A stretch of 64,000 nucleotides of DNA from Mycolicibacterium lacusdiani (GTDB taxonomy: Bacteria > Actinomycetota > Actinomycetes > Mycobacteriales > Mycobacteriaceae), in contig NZ_JAKCFC010000003.1 of assembly GCF_021916785.1 (NCBI RefSeq), positions 1 through 64,000 of the forward strand. The letters are read 5' to 3'. This document shows positions 26,598 through 38,336 of the stretch, one piece after another; within the stretch, counting starts at the first letter, position 1, and each line of letters starts with the position of its first letter. The notes beneath the pieces are model-generated. The model made no database searches. It saw nothing but the letters and a program-made list of their open reading frames with translations, and was not told where the DNA came from. Position numbers and translations under genes: made by a program.

Positions 26598-27616
26598 CGC
26601 CGTCGACGGGTCAACCGCGACAAGCCAATTGCTCCGATAGCGCCCACCATCGCCGCCGCGACGGTGCCCACACCGGACCCGTTGCGCACCTGCACCCGCG
26701 TGGTGATCAGAGCCGGGCCGGGCGGGTCGACGGGTGCCGCGGCGAGGTTCTCCTCCGACGTCGCGGCCCACGCGGTCGCGAACAGGATCAGTCGCGCGGT
26801 GACGTACGCGAACACCATCAGGCCCAGCACCGGACCGAACGTCGCTCCTGCCGGACCGGTGACGACCGACTTCAGATACACCGACGCCAACTGCTTGAAG
26901 ATCTCGAACGCGACCGCGGCGAGCAGTCCCGCCCGCACCGAGCTGCGGAACGACACCCTCTCCCTAGGGAGACGCGCGATGATCCACGCGAACAGCAGCC
27001 ATGACACCAGCAGGGACAGCACCAGCGACGCCAGGTACACGGCGACCCCGGCGCCCGGCACGTCCTGCAGGCCGAGCCATTCGAGGATCGTCTCCAGCAA
27101 GCGCGAGTTGCCCAGCGCGGTAAGCGCGATCGTGACGGCCAGCGCGCCGAACGTCGAGATCAGCGCCAGCAGGTCGGACAGCTTCGTCTTGATCAGGTTG
27201 GCGGGTTCGCGGCGCTGCTCCCACATCTCGGACAGCGCCTCGCGCAGGTTGGCCATCCAGCCGAGGCCGGCCCACGCCGCGGTCGCGAGCCCGATGAGAC
27301 CCACCGACGTGCGGGAGTCGATCGCGGAGTTCATCAGCTCGACGAGCTGTTCGCCGACGTCGCCCGACACGGCGGACCTGATCTGGTTCTCGACCTGCAG
27401 CAGCAGTCCGGAGTCGTTGGCCAGCACGAAACCGGCGGCCGCGAAGGACACCATCGCCAGCGGGAAGATGGCGAACACCGTGAAGTAGGTGATGCCCGCC
27501 GCGAAGAAGTCACCCTTGCGGCTCTGGTAACGCTCCTGCGCCCGCATCGTGCGGTCGAGCCACCGGAACCTGGACCGGAGCCGGTCGAGCAGACCGGGTT
27601 CGGCCGGTTCCGTCAT
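26594..27616 (-). CDS. YihY/UPF0761 family inner membrane protein
   Basis: This is a 340-residue membrane protein with six hydrophobic segments and the family start region [23 protein letters not shown]. The middle contains [18 protein letters not shown]. Family members were once called ribonuclease BN; that function is not supported and the role is unknown. ATG at 27616 has an AAGGAGG ribosome site. It matches Rv3335c in position, downstream of trpS on the same strand. Confidence 0.9.
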   Translation of the reverse strand: MTEPAEPGLLDRLRSRFRWLDRTMRAQERYQSRKGDFFAAGITYFTVFAIFPLAMVSFAAAGFVLANDSGLLLQVENQIRSAVSGDVGEQLVELMNSAIDSRTSVGLIGLATAAWAGLGWMANLREALSEMWEQRREPANLIKTKLSDLLALISTFGALAVTIALTALGNSRLLETILEWLGLQDVPGAGVAVYLASLVLSLLVSWLLFAWIIARLPRERVSFRSSVRAGLLAAVAFEIFKQLASVYLKSVVTGPAGATFGPVLGLMVFAYVTARLILFATAWAATSEENLAAAPVDPPGPALITTRVQVRNGSGVGTVAAAMVGAIGAIGLSRLTRRRR

Positions 27617-27660
27617 CCGGCCTCCTTGATCGGGGCGAGCGAAGCTACGGGCGGGGTGTC

Positions 27661-29128
<1,468 letters not shown>

Positions 29129-29148
29129 CGCGCGAGCGTAAGTGTTGC

Positions 29149-29176
29149 CATATCGTATGCATATGCTTACGATATG
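29149..29176. promoter_or_regulatory. palindrome CATATCGTA-N10-TACGATATG, probable MarR operator
   Basis: The arms 29149-29157 and 29168-29176 are perfect inverted repeats around the A+T-rich spacer TGCATATGCT, which is itself partly palindromic. The site lies between the divergent marR and DinB-like genes and overlaps the first possible start codon (29174) of the latter, a position suited to repressing both. Confidence 0.6.
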
Positions 29177-29179
29177 CAA

Positions 29180-29800
29180 ATGCCTACTTTTAGATCGCAG
29201 CATCGCACCGCCGTCCTCGCCTCCGTCGCGGTCGTCGACGCCGTCGCGCCACAGCAGCTGACGCTTCCCACGCCATGCGCCGGCTGGAATCTCGCCGACC
29301 TGCTCACCCACATGACCGCGCAGCACCACGGTTTCGCCGCAGCCGCGCGGGGCCACGGCGCGGACACCGACGCCTGGCGGACCGAACCCTTCGCACGAGC
29401 CGTCGCCGACGACCCCGCGGGCACCTACGCCGCGGCGGCGCACGACGTCCTCGCCGCCTTCGACGCTGACGGCATTGACGAGAAGCCCTTCGCCATGCCG
29501 GAATTCGGCCCCGACGTCGTCATCCCCGGCGAGCAGGCGATCGGATTCCACTTCGTCGACTACGCGGTGCACGCATGGGACGTCGCGGTCACGATCGGGG
29601 CGCCGCTAGCCCTGCCCGACGACGTGATCGCAGCGTTGGTGCCGGTCGCCATGGCGGTACCGGACGGCGACTTCCGCGACGCCGAGGGGTCACCGTTCGC
29701 GCGCGCACTGCAGTCGGCGGATGACGACGACTTCGCCCGCGTGCTAACGCATCTCGGCCGCCGACCCGACTGGACGGCTACGACGTACGCGAGCCGCTGA
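29180..29800 (+). CDS. TIGR03086-type DinB/mycothiol-dependent maleylpyruvate isomerase-like protein
   Basis: This is a 206-residue protein of the DinB_2/MDMPI N-terminal fold. It has the family pattern LPTPCAGWNLADLLTHM early (residues about 32-48), where a His and later His residues (FHFVDYAVHAWD) form the metal site. Members often use mycothiol or act in detoxification; the substrate here is unknown. ATG at 29180 or 29174 can start it. A putative MarR operator overlaps its start region, so expression is probably inducible. Confidence 0.85.
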   Translation: MPTFRSQHRTAVLASVAVVDAVAPQQLTLPTPCAGWNLADLLTHMTAQHHGFAAAARGHGADTDAWRTEPFARAVADDPAGTYAAAAHDVLAAFDADGIDEKPFAMPEFGPDVVIPGEQAIGFHFVDYAVHAWDVAVTIGAPLALPDDVIAALVPVAMAVPDGDFRDAEGSPFARALQSADDDDFARVLTHLGRRPDWTATTYASR

Positions 29801-29926
29801 ATCACCACTGGCGAGAGCGTCTCGTGCAAAGCGCTGCCGCGCGCCACTCAAGGGGCTATGCAGAGATTCGTGGCGTACCAGGCGCCGGTCCGGCCGTCGT
29901 CGTCCGGGCACCGAGGAGAAGCGATC

Positions 29927-30346
29927 ATGTCCGAAACGACCGAGGGAGCACCCGGCTTCGCGCCGCTGGCCCACGTTGCGCTCACCGTCCGCGACCTGTC
30001 CGTCAGCGTGCCTTGGTACCAGGCGCTGATCGGCGCGGAGCCAGCACTCGATGAGGACACCGACGGCGGGTTCCGCCATGTGGTGTACCCGATCGGAGAC
30101 GGCATGCTGCTGGGTCTGCACCAGCACCGAACGGCTGCGCCCGACGGGCGGTTCAGCGAGTACGGCGTCGGGCTGGACCACGTCGGTTTCGGTTGCCCGG
30201 ACAGGACGTCGCTGGAGCGATGGGCCGCTCGGCTCGACGATCTGGGCGTAGCGCATGGCGGGATCGTCGACGCCGCGTACGGTTCCGGGCTGAGCTTCCG
30301 GGATCCGGACGGCATCGCCCTCGAGTTCTTCGCACCGCCAGGCTGA
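29927..30346 (+). CDS. VOC family (glyoxalase/dioxygenase-like) protein
   Basis: This is a 139-residue single vicinal-oxygen-chelate protein. It starts with the first beta-alpha-beta module (LAHVALTVRDLSVSVPWYQALIG), and the second half has LDHVGFG and ends FRDPDGIALEFFAPPG. Metal ligands expected at His near the start of each module and the Glu near the end are present. ATG at 29927 with GAGGAG upstream is preferred to the frame starting at 29858. The function is unknown; thiol-transfer or resistance roles are common in the family. Confidence 0.82.
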   Translation: MSETTEGAPGFAPLAHVALTVRDLSVSVPWYQALIGAEPALDEDTDGGFRHVVYPIGDGMLLGLHQHRTAAPDGRFSEYGVGLDHVGFGCPDRTSLERWAARLDDLGVAHGGIVDAAYGSGLSFRDPDGIALEFFAPPG

Positions 30347-30356
30347 GGACCCCGGG

Positions 30357-31190
30357 TCAGGCCTTGCCGTATTCGACGGTCACCGGGGCGTGATCCGACC
30401 AGCGCAGCGCGTAGGCGTCGGCTCGTTCGACGCGGGCCACGGTCGCGCGACCGGCCAGCGCCGGCGTGGCGACCTGGTAGTCGATGCGCCAACCCGCGTC
30501 GTTGTCGAACGCCTTGCCGCGCCACGACCACCAGCTGTACGGCCCGGGCACCTCTGGGTGCAGCACGCGCACCACGTCGACCCAACCGGTGGTCAGCAGG
30601 TCGGTCATCCATTGCCGCTCGGCCGGTAGGAAGCCCGCCTTCTTGCGGTTGGCCTTCCACGCCTTGATGTCGAGTTCGGTGTGGCCGATGTTCCAGTCGC
30701 CGCACACCACGGCGTCGCGACCGGATTCCAATAGGTGGGCCATCCGGGTGGCGACGGCCGCCATGAAGCGCTCCTTCTCGAGCTGCCGGTCGGTCTCCAC
30801 CTCCCCGGTCGGGAAGTAGACGCTGACGACGGTGAGGTCACCTTCCGGGGTGGCGATGTCGGTCTCGAGATAGCGCCCGTGCGAGGCGAATTCGTCGACG
30901 TCACCGCCGGGGCCGATCTTCGTGCGTGCGATCGGCTGCCGACTCAGCACCGCGACGCCGTTGCGTCCCTTGAGGTGCGGATCGGCCGAGGCCAGGTGCC
31001 AGCCGTCGTTCAGGGCGGGAGCCAGCGCCTCGGCGAGTTGCTCGTCGTCGGCACGCGTCTCCTGCAGGCAGACGACGTCGGCGCGCGTCGCGGCGAGCCA
31101 CGGCAGCATGCCGAGGTTGTCGGCCGACCGCTCCTTGACGGCGGCACGAATGCCGTTGACGTTGACGGTGCTCACGATCATCGAAGACAT
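30357..31190 (-). CDS. xthA: exodeoxyribonuclease III (AP endonuclease)
   Basis: This is a 277-residue exonuclease/endonuclease/phosphatase-fold enzyme that cleaves DNA at abasic sites and degrades 3' ends in base excision repair. It begins with IVSTVNVNGIRAA, has the catalytic Glu in CLQETRAD, GDWNIGHTELDI in the middle and WRIDYQVAT and SDHAPVTVEY at the end, the complete ordered set of family motifs. ATG at 31190 is used; ATG at 31181 is an alternative. It is divergent from the hydrolase gene. Confidence 0.93.
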   Translation of the reverse strand: MSSMIVSTVNVNGIRAAVKERSADNLGMLPWLAATRADVVCLQETRADDEQLAEALAPALNDGWHLASADPHLKGRNGVAVLSRQPIARTKIGPGGDVDEFASHGRYLETDIATPEGDLTVVSVYFPTGEVETDRQLEKERFMAAVATRMAHLLESGRDAVVCGDWNIGHTELDIKAWKANRKKAGFLPAERQWMTDLLTTGWVDVVRVLHPEVPGPYSWWSWRGKAFDNDAGWRIDYQVATPALAGRATVARVERADAYALRWSDHAPVTVEYGKA

Positions 31191-31337
31191 CAGCGCGAGA
31201 CACTAACCGAGAGCGCCATAGCGGCGGTGCAGTGCCTGGCGCGGGACAGGTCGTATGACCCGCATCCCGCGAGCATGCCGACCCACACCGACACCGCCGT
31301 CTTGCGGTACCGGCGGTATCACCTTTAGTGTCGCCGC

Positions 31338-32177
31338 ATGCCTGAACGCGACCCCATCCACGTCGGAACCGGTGAGCCGATCGTCCTGCTGCACCCCTTC
31401 CTCTGCTCGCAGAACGTGTGGCGGACCGTCGCCGACCAGCTCGCCGACACCGGCCGTTTCGAGGTCTTCGCCCCGACGATGCCCGGCCACAACGGCGGCG
31501 CGCGCTCGGGCACCTGGTTCTTGGAGACCTCCGCCCTCGTCGACGACGTCGAACGCCGAATGGACCAGCTCGGCTGGGACACCGCGCACGTCGTCGGCAA
31601 CTCACTGGGCGGCTGGGTGGCGTTCGAACTCGAGCGCCGCGGACGCGTCCGCACGCTGACCGGCATCGCGCCCGCGGGCGGTTGGGGCAAGCACGCCATC
31701 ACCAAGTACGAGACGGTGCTCAAGTTCCTGCTCGGCGGCCCAGCGCTCGTCGCGGCCCGGTTGATCGGCCCACGCATCCTCGAGTACCCCGGGGTTCGCA
31801 GGATCGCGACGCTGCCCGTCAGCGGTCCCGCCGAGGGCCCCAGCCACTCCGACCTGGTGGCACTCGTCGACGACGCCACCCACTGCTCGGCCTACGTCCA
31901 GCTGCTGGTCAAGACGCTGCGGCTGCCCGGCCTGCTCGAACTGGCCAACGTCGCGACGCCGACCCACCTCGTACTGTGCGAGAAGGACAGGGTGTTCCCC
32001 CACCCGCGCGGTCACCGCTACTTCCTCGAAAACCTGCCCGGCGACCACCGGGTCACCCAGCTTTCCGGCCTCGGGCACATCCCGATGCTCGAGGCGCCCG
32101 GTCAGATCACCGAGCTGATCAGCGAGTTCGTCGACGAGCACACCGAGCGCAAGCGGGCGGTGCCGCCCGCGGGTTAG
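31338..32177 (+). CDS. alpha/beta hydrolase
   Basis: This is a 279-residue alpha/beta hydrolase. The oxyanion segment is [12 protein letters not shown], the nucleophile elbow is GNSLGG (Ser about residue 88), the acid is in CEKDRVF, and the His is in GLGHIPM near residue 257. It has no signal peptide. It corresponds in position to Rv3338, between trpS and the isocitrate dehydrogenase gene. The substrate is not known. Its stop overlaps the icd stop, convergent. Confidence 0.87.
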   Translation: MPERDPIHVGTGEPIVLLHPFLCSQNVWRTVADQLADTGRFEVFAPTMPGHNGGARSGTWFLETSALVDDVERRMDQLGWDTAHVVGNSLGGWVAFELERRGRVRTLTGIAPAGGWGKHAITKYETVLKFLLGGPALVAARLIGPRILEYPGVRRIATLPVSGPAEGPSHSDLVALVDDATHCSAYVQLLVKTLRLPGLLELANVATPTHLVLCEKDRVFPHPRGHRYFLENLPGDHRVTQLSGLGHIPMLEAPGQITELISEFVDEHTERKRAVPPAG

Positions 32178-34411
32178 CCCTGCGCGGCAGCCAGCGCCTC
32201 GTTGAACGTCTTGCTGGGACGCATCACCGACGTCGTCTTCTCGGGGTCCGGGTAGTAGTAGCCGCCGATGTCGACGGCCTCGCCCTGGACCTCGTTCAGT
32301 TCGGCGACGATCGCCTCCTCGTTCTCGGCGAGGGTCTTGGCGAGCGCGGAGAAGTGCTCGGCCAGTTCCTTGTCGTCGGACTGCCCGGCGATCGCCTCGG
32401 CCCAGTACATCGCGAGGTAGAACTGGCTGCCCCGGTTGTCGAGTTCGCCGGTCTTGCGCGACGGGCTCTTGTTCTCCTCGAGCAGCCGTCCGGTTGCGGC
32501 GTCCAGCGTCTTGGCCAGAATCCGCGCCCGCTCGTTGTCGTGCTTGTTGCCCAGGTCCTCGAGGCTGACCGCGAGGGCGAGGAACTCGCCAAGCGAATCC
32601 CAACGCAGGTGATTCTCCTCGACCAGCTGGTGCACGTGCTTGGGCGCCGAGCCGCCGGCACCCGTCTCGTACAGCCCGCCGCCCGCCATCAGCGGCACGA
32701 TCGAGAGCATCTTGGCGCTGGTGCCCAGCTCCAGGATCGGGAAGAGGTCGGTGAGGTAATCACGCAGGATGTTGCCGGTCGCGGCGATGGTGTCCTGACC
32801 GCGGATCACGCGCTCGATCGTGTACCGCATGGCCCAGACCTGCGGCATGATCTGGATCGTCAGACCCTCGGTGTCGTGGTCCTTCAGGTACGTCTTCACC
32901 TTCGTGCGCAGCTCCGCCTCGTGCGGCCGCTCGGTGTCGAGCCAGAACACCACGGGCATGCCGGACTCGCGGGCACGGGTGACGGCGAGCTTGACCCAGT
33001 CCTGGATCGGCGCGTCCTTGACGATCGGCATGCGCCAGATGTCGCCTGCCTCGACGTTCTGGGTCAGCAGCACCTCACCGGTGTCGACGTCGACGATGTT
33101 GGCCACGCCGTCCTCGGCGATCTCGAACGTCTTGTCGTGGCTGCCGTACTCCTCGGCCTTCTGCGCCATCAACCCGACGTTGGGGACGGTGCCCATCGTG
33201 GTCGGGTCGAACTGACCGTGGGTCTTGCAGAAGTTGATGATCTCCTGGTAGATGCGGGAGAACGTGGACTCGGGGTTGACGGCCTTGGTGTCCTTGGTGC
33301 GGCCGTCGGCCCCGTACATCTTGCCGCCGAGTCGGATCATCGCGGGCATCGAGGCGTCGACGATGACGTCGCTGGGCGAGTGGAAGTTCGAGATGCCCTT
33401 CGCCGAGTCGACCATCGCCAGCTCCGGTCGGTGCTCGTGGCAGGCGTGCAGATCGCGGATGATCTCCTCGTGTTGCGACGCGGGCAGCGTCTCGATCTTG
33501 CTGTAGAGATCCGACAGACCGTTGTTGACGTTGACGCCCAACTCGTCGAACAGCTTCTGGTGCTTGGCGAATGCGTCCTTGTAGAACACCTTCACCGCGT
33601 GCCCGAAGACGATCGGATGCGACACCTTCATCATCGTCGCCTTCACGTGCAGCGAGAACATGACGCCGGTCTTGTAGGCATCCTCCATCTGCTCCTCGTA
33701 GAAGTCGCAGAGGGCCTTCTTGCTCATGAACATGCTGTCGATGACGTCACCGGCGCCCAGCGCCACCTCGGGCTTGAGCACCACGGTCTCGCCGCTCTTG
33801 GTCTCGAGCACCATCTTGACCTTGCGGTCCTTATCGATGGTCATCGACTTCTCGCCGTGGTAGAAGTCGCCGTGCTTCATGGTCGCCACGTGGGTGCGGG
33901 AAGCCTGCGACCACTCGCTCATGCTGTGCGGGTGCTTGCGGGCGAACTCCTTGACGGCCTTCGGAGCGCGACGGTCCGAGTTGCCTTCGCGAAGCACCGG
34001 ATTCACCGCGCTGCCGAGACAGGAGGCGTAGCGCTCCTTGATGGCCTTCTCTTCGTCGGTCTTCGGCTCGCCGGGGTAGTCCGGCAGGTCGTAACCCTTG
34101 GCCTTGAGTTCCTTGATGGCGGCGAGCAGCTGCGGCACCGAGGCGCTGATGTTCGGCAGCTTGATGATGTTGGTCTCGGAGTCCTGCGTCAGGTCGCCGA
34201 GTTCGGCCAGGTTGTTGGGCACCCGCTGGTCCTCGGGGAGGCGATCGCTGAATTCGGCGAGTATGCGCGCGGCGACCGAGATGTCGCTGGTCTTCACGTC
34301 GATGCCTGCGGCCTCGGCGAAGGTTCGGATCACCGGAAGGAAGGCATACGTCGCGAGCAACGGCGCCTCGTCGGTGAGCGTGTAGATGATGCTCGGCTGC
34401 TTGTCACCCAT
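32174..34411 (-). CDS. icd: NADP-dependent isocitrate dehydrogenase, monomeric type
   Basis: This TCA-cycle enzyme decarboxylates isocitrate to 2-oxoglutarate and makes NADPH. The 745-residue product is the large monomeric type (like M. tuberculosis Icd2, Rv0066c), not the roughly 410-residue dimeric Icd1 found at this locus in M. tuberculosis (Rv3339c). It starts [19 protein letters not shown] and contains [20 protein letters not shown] and the late [18 protein letters not shown] segment. ATG at 34411 is better spaced from GGGAGA than the ATG at 34417. Confidence 0.95.
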   Translation of the reverse strand: MGDKQPSIIYTLTDEAPLLATYAFLPVIRTFAEAAGIDVKTSDISVAARILAEFSDRLPEDQRVPNNLAELGDLTQDSETNIIKLPNISASVPQLLAAIKELKAKGYDLPDYPGEPKTDEEKAIKERYASCLGSAVNPVLREGNSDRRAPKAVKEFARKHPHSMSEWSQASRTHVATMKHGDFYHGEKSMTIDKDRKVKMVLETKSGETVVLKPEVALGAGDVIDSMFMSKKALCDFYEEQMEDAYKTGVMFSLHVKATMMKVSHPIVFGHAVKVFYKDAFAKHQKLFDELGVNVNNGLSDLYSKIETLPASQHEEIIRDLHACHEHRPELAMVDSAKGISNFHSPSDVIVDASMPAMIRLGGKMYGADGRTKDTKAVNPESTFSRIYQEIINFCKTHGQFDPTTMGTVPNVGLMAQKAEEYGSHDKTFEIAEDGVANIVDVDTGEVLLTQNVEAGDIWRMPIVKDAPIQDWVKLAVTRARESGMPVVFWLDTERPHEAELRTKVKTYLKDHDTEGLTIQIMPQVWAMRYTIERVIRGQDTIAATGNILRDYLTDLFPILELGTSAKMLSIVPLMAGGGLYETGAGGSAPKHVHQLVEENHLRWDSLGEFLALAVSLEDLGNKHDNERARILAKTLDAATGRLLEENKSPSRKTGELDNRGSQFYLAMYWAEAIAGQSDDKELAEHFSALAKTLAENEEAIVAELNEVQGEAVDIGGYYYPDPEKTTSVMRPSKTFNEALAAAQG

Positions 34412-34572
34412 GGTCATTCTCCCGGCGTCCAGTCGGTGGTCTCGTGCAGTCCGCGACCCTCGGAATCGCGTCGAATACGAACCTACGCGTTCGTCACGGA
34501 TGGGTCAGAGGCTCCCCCGGTGGCCGAGAACCCGCTGGCACCACCGCGAGGTCGTGAGCTACGCTTATCAGC
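34412..34572 (+). promoter_or_regulatory. divergent icd-metY promoter region
   Basis: This is the first part of the 427-bp gap between icd and metY. It includes the icd ribosome site (GGGAGA on the minus strand). Near 34559-34564, TACGCT (followed by TATCAG) is a possible -10 element for the riboswitch transcript, which would begin around 34571. No open reading frame or repeat of note is seen in the rest. Confidence 0.4.
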
Positions 34573-34680
34573 GGTCATGAGTGCCAGCGTCAAGCCCCGG
34601 CTCGCTGGCCGGCAACCCTCCAACCGCGGTGGGGTGCCCCGGGTGATTGACCAGGTTGGGTAGCCGTCTGCGAAGAGCAT
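34573..34680 (+). ncRNA. SAM-IV riboswitch upstream of metY
   Basis: The sequence fits the SAM-IV aptamer, known from actinobacteria upstream of methionine genes. P1 pairs GGTCA (34573-34577) with TGACC (34648-34652). P2 pairs GCCAGCG (34583-34589) with CGCTGGC (34603-34609). The core GGCAACC follows (34611-34617), and P3 pairs CCCTCCAACC-type sequence with GGTGGGGTGCC. The 3' segment CCAGGTTGGGTAG can supply the pseudoknot. S-adenosylmethionine binding should lower expression of metY-metX. No classic terminator is visible, so control at translation or Rho level is possible. Confidence 0.9.
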
Positions 34681-34752
34681 GACAGTCGGCCACACGGCAA
34701 GCGCGGGTCCGCATCCACGGGCCCCGAAGACAGGGACACCTGGAGGCCCATC

Positions 34753-34770
34753 ATGTGTCGTCATTCGTAG
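34753..34770 (+). CDS. possible 5-codon leader ORF (MCRHS) between riboswitch and metY
   Basis: ATG TGT CGT CAT TCG TAG lies 69 bp before metY and 73 bp after the riboswitch. TGGAGG sits 7 bp before its ATG, a better ribosome site than many genes here have. A minimal translated leader with a Cys codon could add attenuation-type control of sulfur metabolism. There is no way to prove translation from sequence alone. Confidence 0.35.
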   Translation: MCRHS

Positions 34771-34838
34771 ACCCCTCGTGCGCGCTTCGTGCTGCGCTGA
34801 CTCTTGATTCGACTCCCCTCACGTAGGAGCAGACCGAC

Positions 34839-36176
34839 ATGTCCACACCCGAAGAAGACCCCACTGCGAGCTGGTCGTTCGAGACCAAGCAGGTGCACGC
34901 CGGCCAGACCCCGGACATCGCGACCAACGCCCGCGCCCTGCCGATCTACCAGACGACGTCGTACACGTTCGACGACACCGCGCACGCCGCGGCGCTGTTC
35001 GGCCTCGAGGTCCCCGGCAACATCTACACCCGCATCGGCAACCCGACCACCGACGTCGTCGAGCAGCGCATCGCCGCACTCGAAGGCGGTGTCGCAGCGC
35101 TGTTCCTGTCGTCCGGCCAGGCCGCCGAGACCTTCGCCATCCTGAACCTCGCAGCCACCGGCGACCACATCGTGTCCAGCCCGCGGCTCTACGGCGGCAC
35201 GTACAACCTGTTCCACTACTCGCTGCCCAAGCTCGGCATCGAGGTCAGCTTCGTCGAGGATCCCGACGACCTCGAGTCATGGCGTGCCGCGGTGCGGCCG
35301 AACACCAAGGCGTTCTTCGCCGAGACCATCTCGAACCCGCAGATCGACGTGCTCGACATCCCGGGTGTGGCAGGCGTGGCGCACGACAGCGGCGTACCGC
35401 TGATCGTCGACAACACCATCGCCACGCCGTATCTCATCCAGCCGCTCGCGCTCGGCGCCGACATCGTCGTGCACTCGGCGACCAAGTACCTCGGCGGCCA
35501 CGGTTCGGCGATCGCAGGCGTGATCGTCGACGGCGGCACGTTCGACTGGACCCAGGGCAGGCATCCCGGCTTCACGACGCCGGACCCCAGCTACCACGGC
35601 GTGGTGTTCGCCGAACTCGGCCCGCCCGCCTACGCGCTCAAGGCCCGCGTGCAACTGCTGCGCGACTTCGGCTCGTCGGCGGCGCCGTTCAACGCGTTCC
35701 TGATCGCCCAGGGCCTCGAGACGCTGAGCCTGCGGATGGAGCGGCACGTCGCCAACGCGCAACGGGTCGCCGAGTTCCTCGCCGAACGCGACGACGTCGT
35801 GTCGGTGAACTACGCCGGGCTGCCCTCGTCACCGTGGTACGAACTGGGCCGCAAGATCGCACCCAACGGCACCGGTGCGGTGCTCGCCTTCGAGCTGGGC
35901 GGCGGCGTCGAGGCGGGCAAGGCGTTCGTCAACGCACTGAGCCTGCACAGCCACGTCGCCAACATCGGCGACGTGCGCTCGCTGGTCATCCATCCCGCGT
36001 CGACCACGCATGCGCAGCTCTCCCCCGAGGAGCAGATTGCGACCGGCGTGACGCCCGGGTTGGTGCGGCTCGCCGTCGGCATCGAGGGCATCGACGACAT
36101 CCTCGCCGACCTCGAGCAGGGCTTCGCCGCCGCCAAGGTGTTCGGGGGCACGTCGAGCACGGTGGCATCGGTGTGA
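34839..36176 (+). CDS. metY: O-acetylhomoserine sulfhydrylase (bifunctional OAH/OAS)
   Basis: This PLP enzyme makes homocysteine from O-acetylhomoserine and sulfide in direct sulfhydrylation. The 445-residue protein belongs to the Cys/Met metabolism family and matches Rv3340 (named metC in M. tuberculosis). Lys216 in [11 protein letters not shown] binds PLP, and YTRIGNPT near residue 63 and SSGQAAE near 91 are family motifs. AGGAG precedes the ATG. It is the first gene of metY-metX-methyltransferase, under a SAM-IV riboswitch. Confidence 0.95.
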   Translation: MSTPEEDPTASWSFETKQVHAGQTPDIATNARALPIYQTTSYTFDDTAHAAALFGLEVPGNIYTRIGNPTTDVVEQRIAALEGGVAALFLSSGQAAETFAILNLAATGDHIVSSPRLYGGTYNLFHYSLPKLGIEVSFVEDPDDLESWRAAVRPNTKAFFAETISNPQIDVLDIPGVAGVAHDSGVPLIVDNTIATPYLIQPLALGADIVVHSATKYLGGHGSAIAGVIVDGGTFDWTQGRHPGFTTPDPSYHGVVFAELGPPAYALKARVQLLRDFGSSAAPFNAFLIAQGLETLSLRMERHVANAQRVAEFLAERDDVVSVNYAGLPSSPWYELGRKIAPNGTGAVLAFELGGGVEAGKAFVNALSLHSHVANIGDVRSLVIHPASTTHAQLSPEEQIATGVTPGLVRLAVGIEGIDDILADLEQGFAAAKVFGGTSSTVASV

Positions 36177-37318
36177 CCGTTCTCGACGACAGCCGGGCGC
36201 TCGTGACCGGCGACCTGCCCGCAGAGGACGAGATCGGCGTGGTCCACATCGGTGCGCTGACCCTGGAGAGCGGCGTCGTCCTCGACGACGTGTCCATCGC
36301 CGTGCAGCGGTGGGGCGAGTTGTCGCCCGAACGCGACAACGTCGTCATGGTGCTGCACGCGCTCACCGGCGACTCGCACGTGACGGGGCCCGCGGGGCCG
36401 GACCATCCCACCCCGGGCTGGTGGGACGGCGTCGCCGGGCCGGGCGCACCGATCGACACCGACCGGTGGTGCGCCGTCTCGACCAACGTGCTGGGCGGCT
36501 GCCGCGGCTCGACCGGGCCGAGTTCCATTGCCCCCGACGGCAAGCCATGGGGGTCGAGGTTCCCCGCGATCACCGTGCGCGACCAGGTGCAGGCCGACAT
36601 CGCCGCGTTGGCAGCGCTGGGCATCACCCGCGTGGCCGCGGTGGTAGGAGGGTCGATGGGCGGTGCCCGCGCCCTCGAATGGATCGTCGGTCGCACTGAA
36701 AGCGTGGGCGCCGCACTGATCCTCGCCGTCGGGGCACGTGCGACCGCCGACCAGATCGGCACCCAGAGCAGCCAGGTCTCGGCCATCAAGGCCGATCCCG
36801 ACTGGCAGGGCGGCGACTATCACGGCACGGGCCGGGCGCCCTACACCGGCATGGACATCGCCCGGCGCTTCGCGCATCTCACCTACCGCGGCGAGGAAGA
36901 ACTCGACGAGCGGTTCCGCAACGACGGGCAGGTCGGCGAGAATCCCACCGAGGGCGGGCGTTACGCCGTGCAGAGTTACCTCGAGTACCAGGGCGGCAAG
37001 CTCGCCGCACGCTTCGACCCGGGCACCTACGTCGCGCTGTCGGATGCGTTGAGCAGTCACGACGTCGGGCGCGGCCGAGGCGGGGTCGAGGCTGCACTCG
37101 CCACGTGCGAGGTGCCCGTCGTCGTCGGCGGCATCACCACCGACCGGCTGTATCCCATTCGCCTGCAACGGGAACTGGCCGACCTGCTACCTGGGTGCGT
37201 CGAACTCAACGTCGTCGAGTCGGAGTTCGGGCACGACGGCTTCCTGGTCGAGACCGAGCAGGTAGGCAAGCTCATCCGGCGGACGCTGGAGCTGGCATCC
37301 GGGACGACTCAGAAGTGA
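36173..37318 (+). CDS. metX: homoserine O-acetyltransferase
   Basis: This alpha/beta-fold enzyme acetylates homoserine with acetyl-CoA, giving the substrate of MetY. The product has 381 residues. Ser161 in [11 protein letters not shown] is the nucleophile, the Gly-rich region [11 protein letters not shown] precedes it, and the catalytic His is in GHDGFLVE near the C terminus. GTG at 36173 overlaps the metY stop (GTGA). The match to Rv3341 and its position support the call. Confidence 0.95.
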   Translation: MTVLDDSRALVTGDLPAEDEIGVVHIGALTLESGVVLDDVSIAVQRWGELSPERDNVVMVLHALTGDSHVTGPAGPDHPTPGWWDGVAGPGAPIDTDRWCAVSTNVLGGCRGSTGPSSIAPDGKPWGSRFPAITVRDQVQADIAALAALGITRVAAVVGGSMGGARALEWIVGRTESVGAALILAVGARATADQIGTQSSQVSAIKADPDWQGGDYHGTGRAPYTGMDIARRFAHLTYRGEEELDERFRNDGQVGENPTEGGRYAVQSYLEYQGGKLAARFDPGTYVALSDALSSHDVGRGRGGVEAALATCEVPVVVGGITTDRLYPIRLQRELADLLPGCVELNVVESEFGHDGFLVETEQVGKLIRRTLELASGTTQK

Positions 37319-38040
37319 CCGAGTCCCAGGAACGGTCGCTGTCCTTCGGGTCGGCGGCCGCTGCATACGAGCGGGGCAGGCCGTCATACCCACCGGAGGC
37401 CATCGACTGGCTGCTGCCGTCCACCGCGCGACACGTACTCGACCTCGGCGCAGGCACCGGCAAGCTGACCGTGCGACTCGTCGAGCGTGGACTCGACGTC
37501 ACGGCCGTCGACCCGATCCCGGAGATGCTCGAGGTGCTCAGCTCGTCGCTGCCGGACACGCCGGCGCTGCTGGGCACGGCCGAGGAGATTCCACTGCCCG
37601 ACGACAGCGTCGACGCCGTGCTGGTGGCCCAAGCGTGGCACTGGTTCGACCGGGACCGGGCCAGCGCCGAGATCGCCCGCGTGCTGCGGCCCGGCGGGAC
37701 CCTGGGCCTGGTGTGGAACACCCGCGACGAACGACTGGGATGGGTCAAGGACCTCGGCCGCATCATCGGTCACGACGACCCGTCCAAGGACGACGTGACG
37801 CTGCCGCCACTGTTCACCGGGCTGGAGCGTCGCCACTTCGAGTGGACGAGTTACCTGACGCCGCAGGCACTCATCGATCTGGTGGCCTCGCGCAGCTACT
37901 GCATCACCTCGCCGGACGAAGTCCGCACGCGCACGCTGGGACGCGTCCGCGAACTGCTGGCGACCCATCCCGCGCTGGTGAACACGACCGGTCTCGCGCT
38001 GCCCTACGTGACGGTGGGCCTGCGCGCGACGCTCGCCTGA
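37315..38040 (+). CDS. class I SAM-dependent methyltransferase
   Basis: This is a 241-residue Rossmann-fold methyltransferase of the methyltransf_11 type. SAM-binding motif I is [11 protein letters not shown] (about residues 42-52), an acidic motif II residue is in TAVDPIPEM, and [11 protein letters not shown] is motif III. The GTG start overlaps the metX stop (GTGA), so it is the third gene of the riboswitch-controlled operon, as Rv3342 is in M. tuberculosis. Its acceptor substrate is unknown. Confidence 0.9.
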   Translation: MTESQERSLSFGSAAAAYERGRPSYPPEAIDWLLPSTARHVLDLGAGTGKLTVRLVERGLDVTAVDPIPEMLEVLSSSLPDTPALLGTAEEIPLPDDSVDAVLVAQAWHWFDRDRASAEIARVLRPGGTLGLVWNTRDERLGWVKDLGRIIGHDDPSKDDVTLPPLFTGLERRHFEWTSYLTPQALIDLVASRSYCITSPDEVRTRTLGRVRELLATHPALVNTTGLALPYVTVGLRATLA

Positions 38041-38042
38041 GA

Positions 38043-38336
38043 CTAGCTGGTGCCCAACGGGTCGATGGTCCAGGCGATGTAGAGCATCGCCGCACTGACC
38101 GACGCGGTGGTGGCGAAGTCGATCATCCGCGACCGCACCACCAGCAGCCCCGCCCGGTCCTCCGACAGCGCCAGGCGCATCACCGCGGCCACCCCGACGC
38201 CGATCGCCATCACGAGAGCTCCACGTCGCCAGTAGCCTGCGACGACGAGACCGAACGCCGCGACGAAGAACAGTCCGACGACCAGGATGGGCCACTGGCC
38301 GGCGAACACCTTGCGGGCGAACTCCCTGGGCGTCAA
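38043..38336 (-). CDS. DUF3017 family small membrane protein
   Basis: This is a 97-residue protein with three hydrophobic segments and the family motif [22 protein letters not shown] in the centre, cited here by WRRGAL. Its length and position downstream of folD match Rv3355c. The start is TTG at 38336, which overlaps the folD stop (TTGA), so translation is coupled to folD. The function is unknown. Confidence 0.85.
   Translation of the reverse strand: MTPREFARKVFAGQWPILVVGLFFVAAFGLVVAGYWRRGALVMAIGVGVAAVMRLALSEDRAGLLVVRSRMIDFATTASVSAAMLYIAWTIDPLGTS

Noticed and set aside
31293..31317. ACCGCCG-N11-CGGCGGT dyad before the alpha/beta hydrolase
   Set aside because: It is all G+C in a G+C-rich promoter region with no adjacent regulator. 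It may be chance or a minor RNA fold.
31418..34663. Very long open frame (over 1000 codons) on the plus strand across icd
   Set aside because: It is antisense to the monomeric isocitrate dehydrogenase, is low in complexity (Arg, Val, Leu, Asp-rich) and has no domain. Such frames arise from third-position GC bias.
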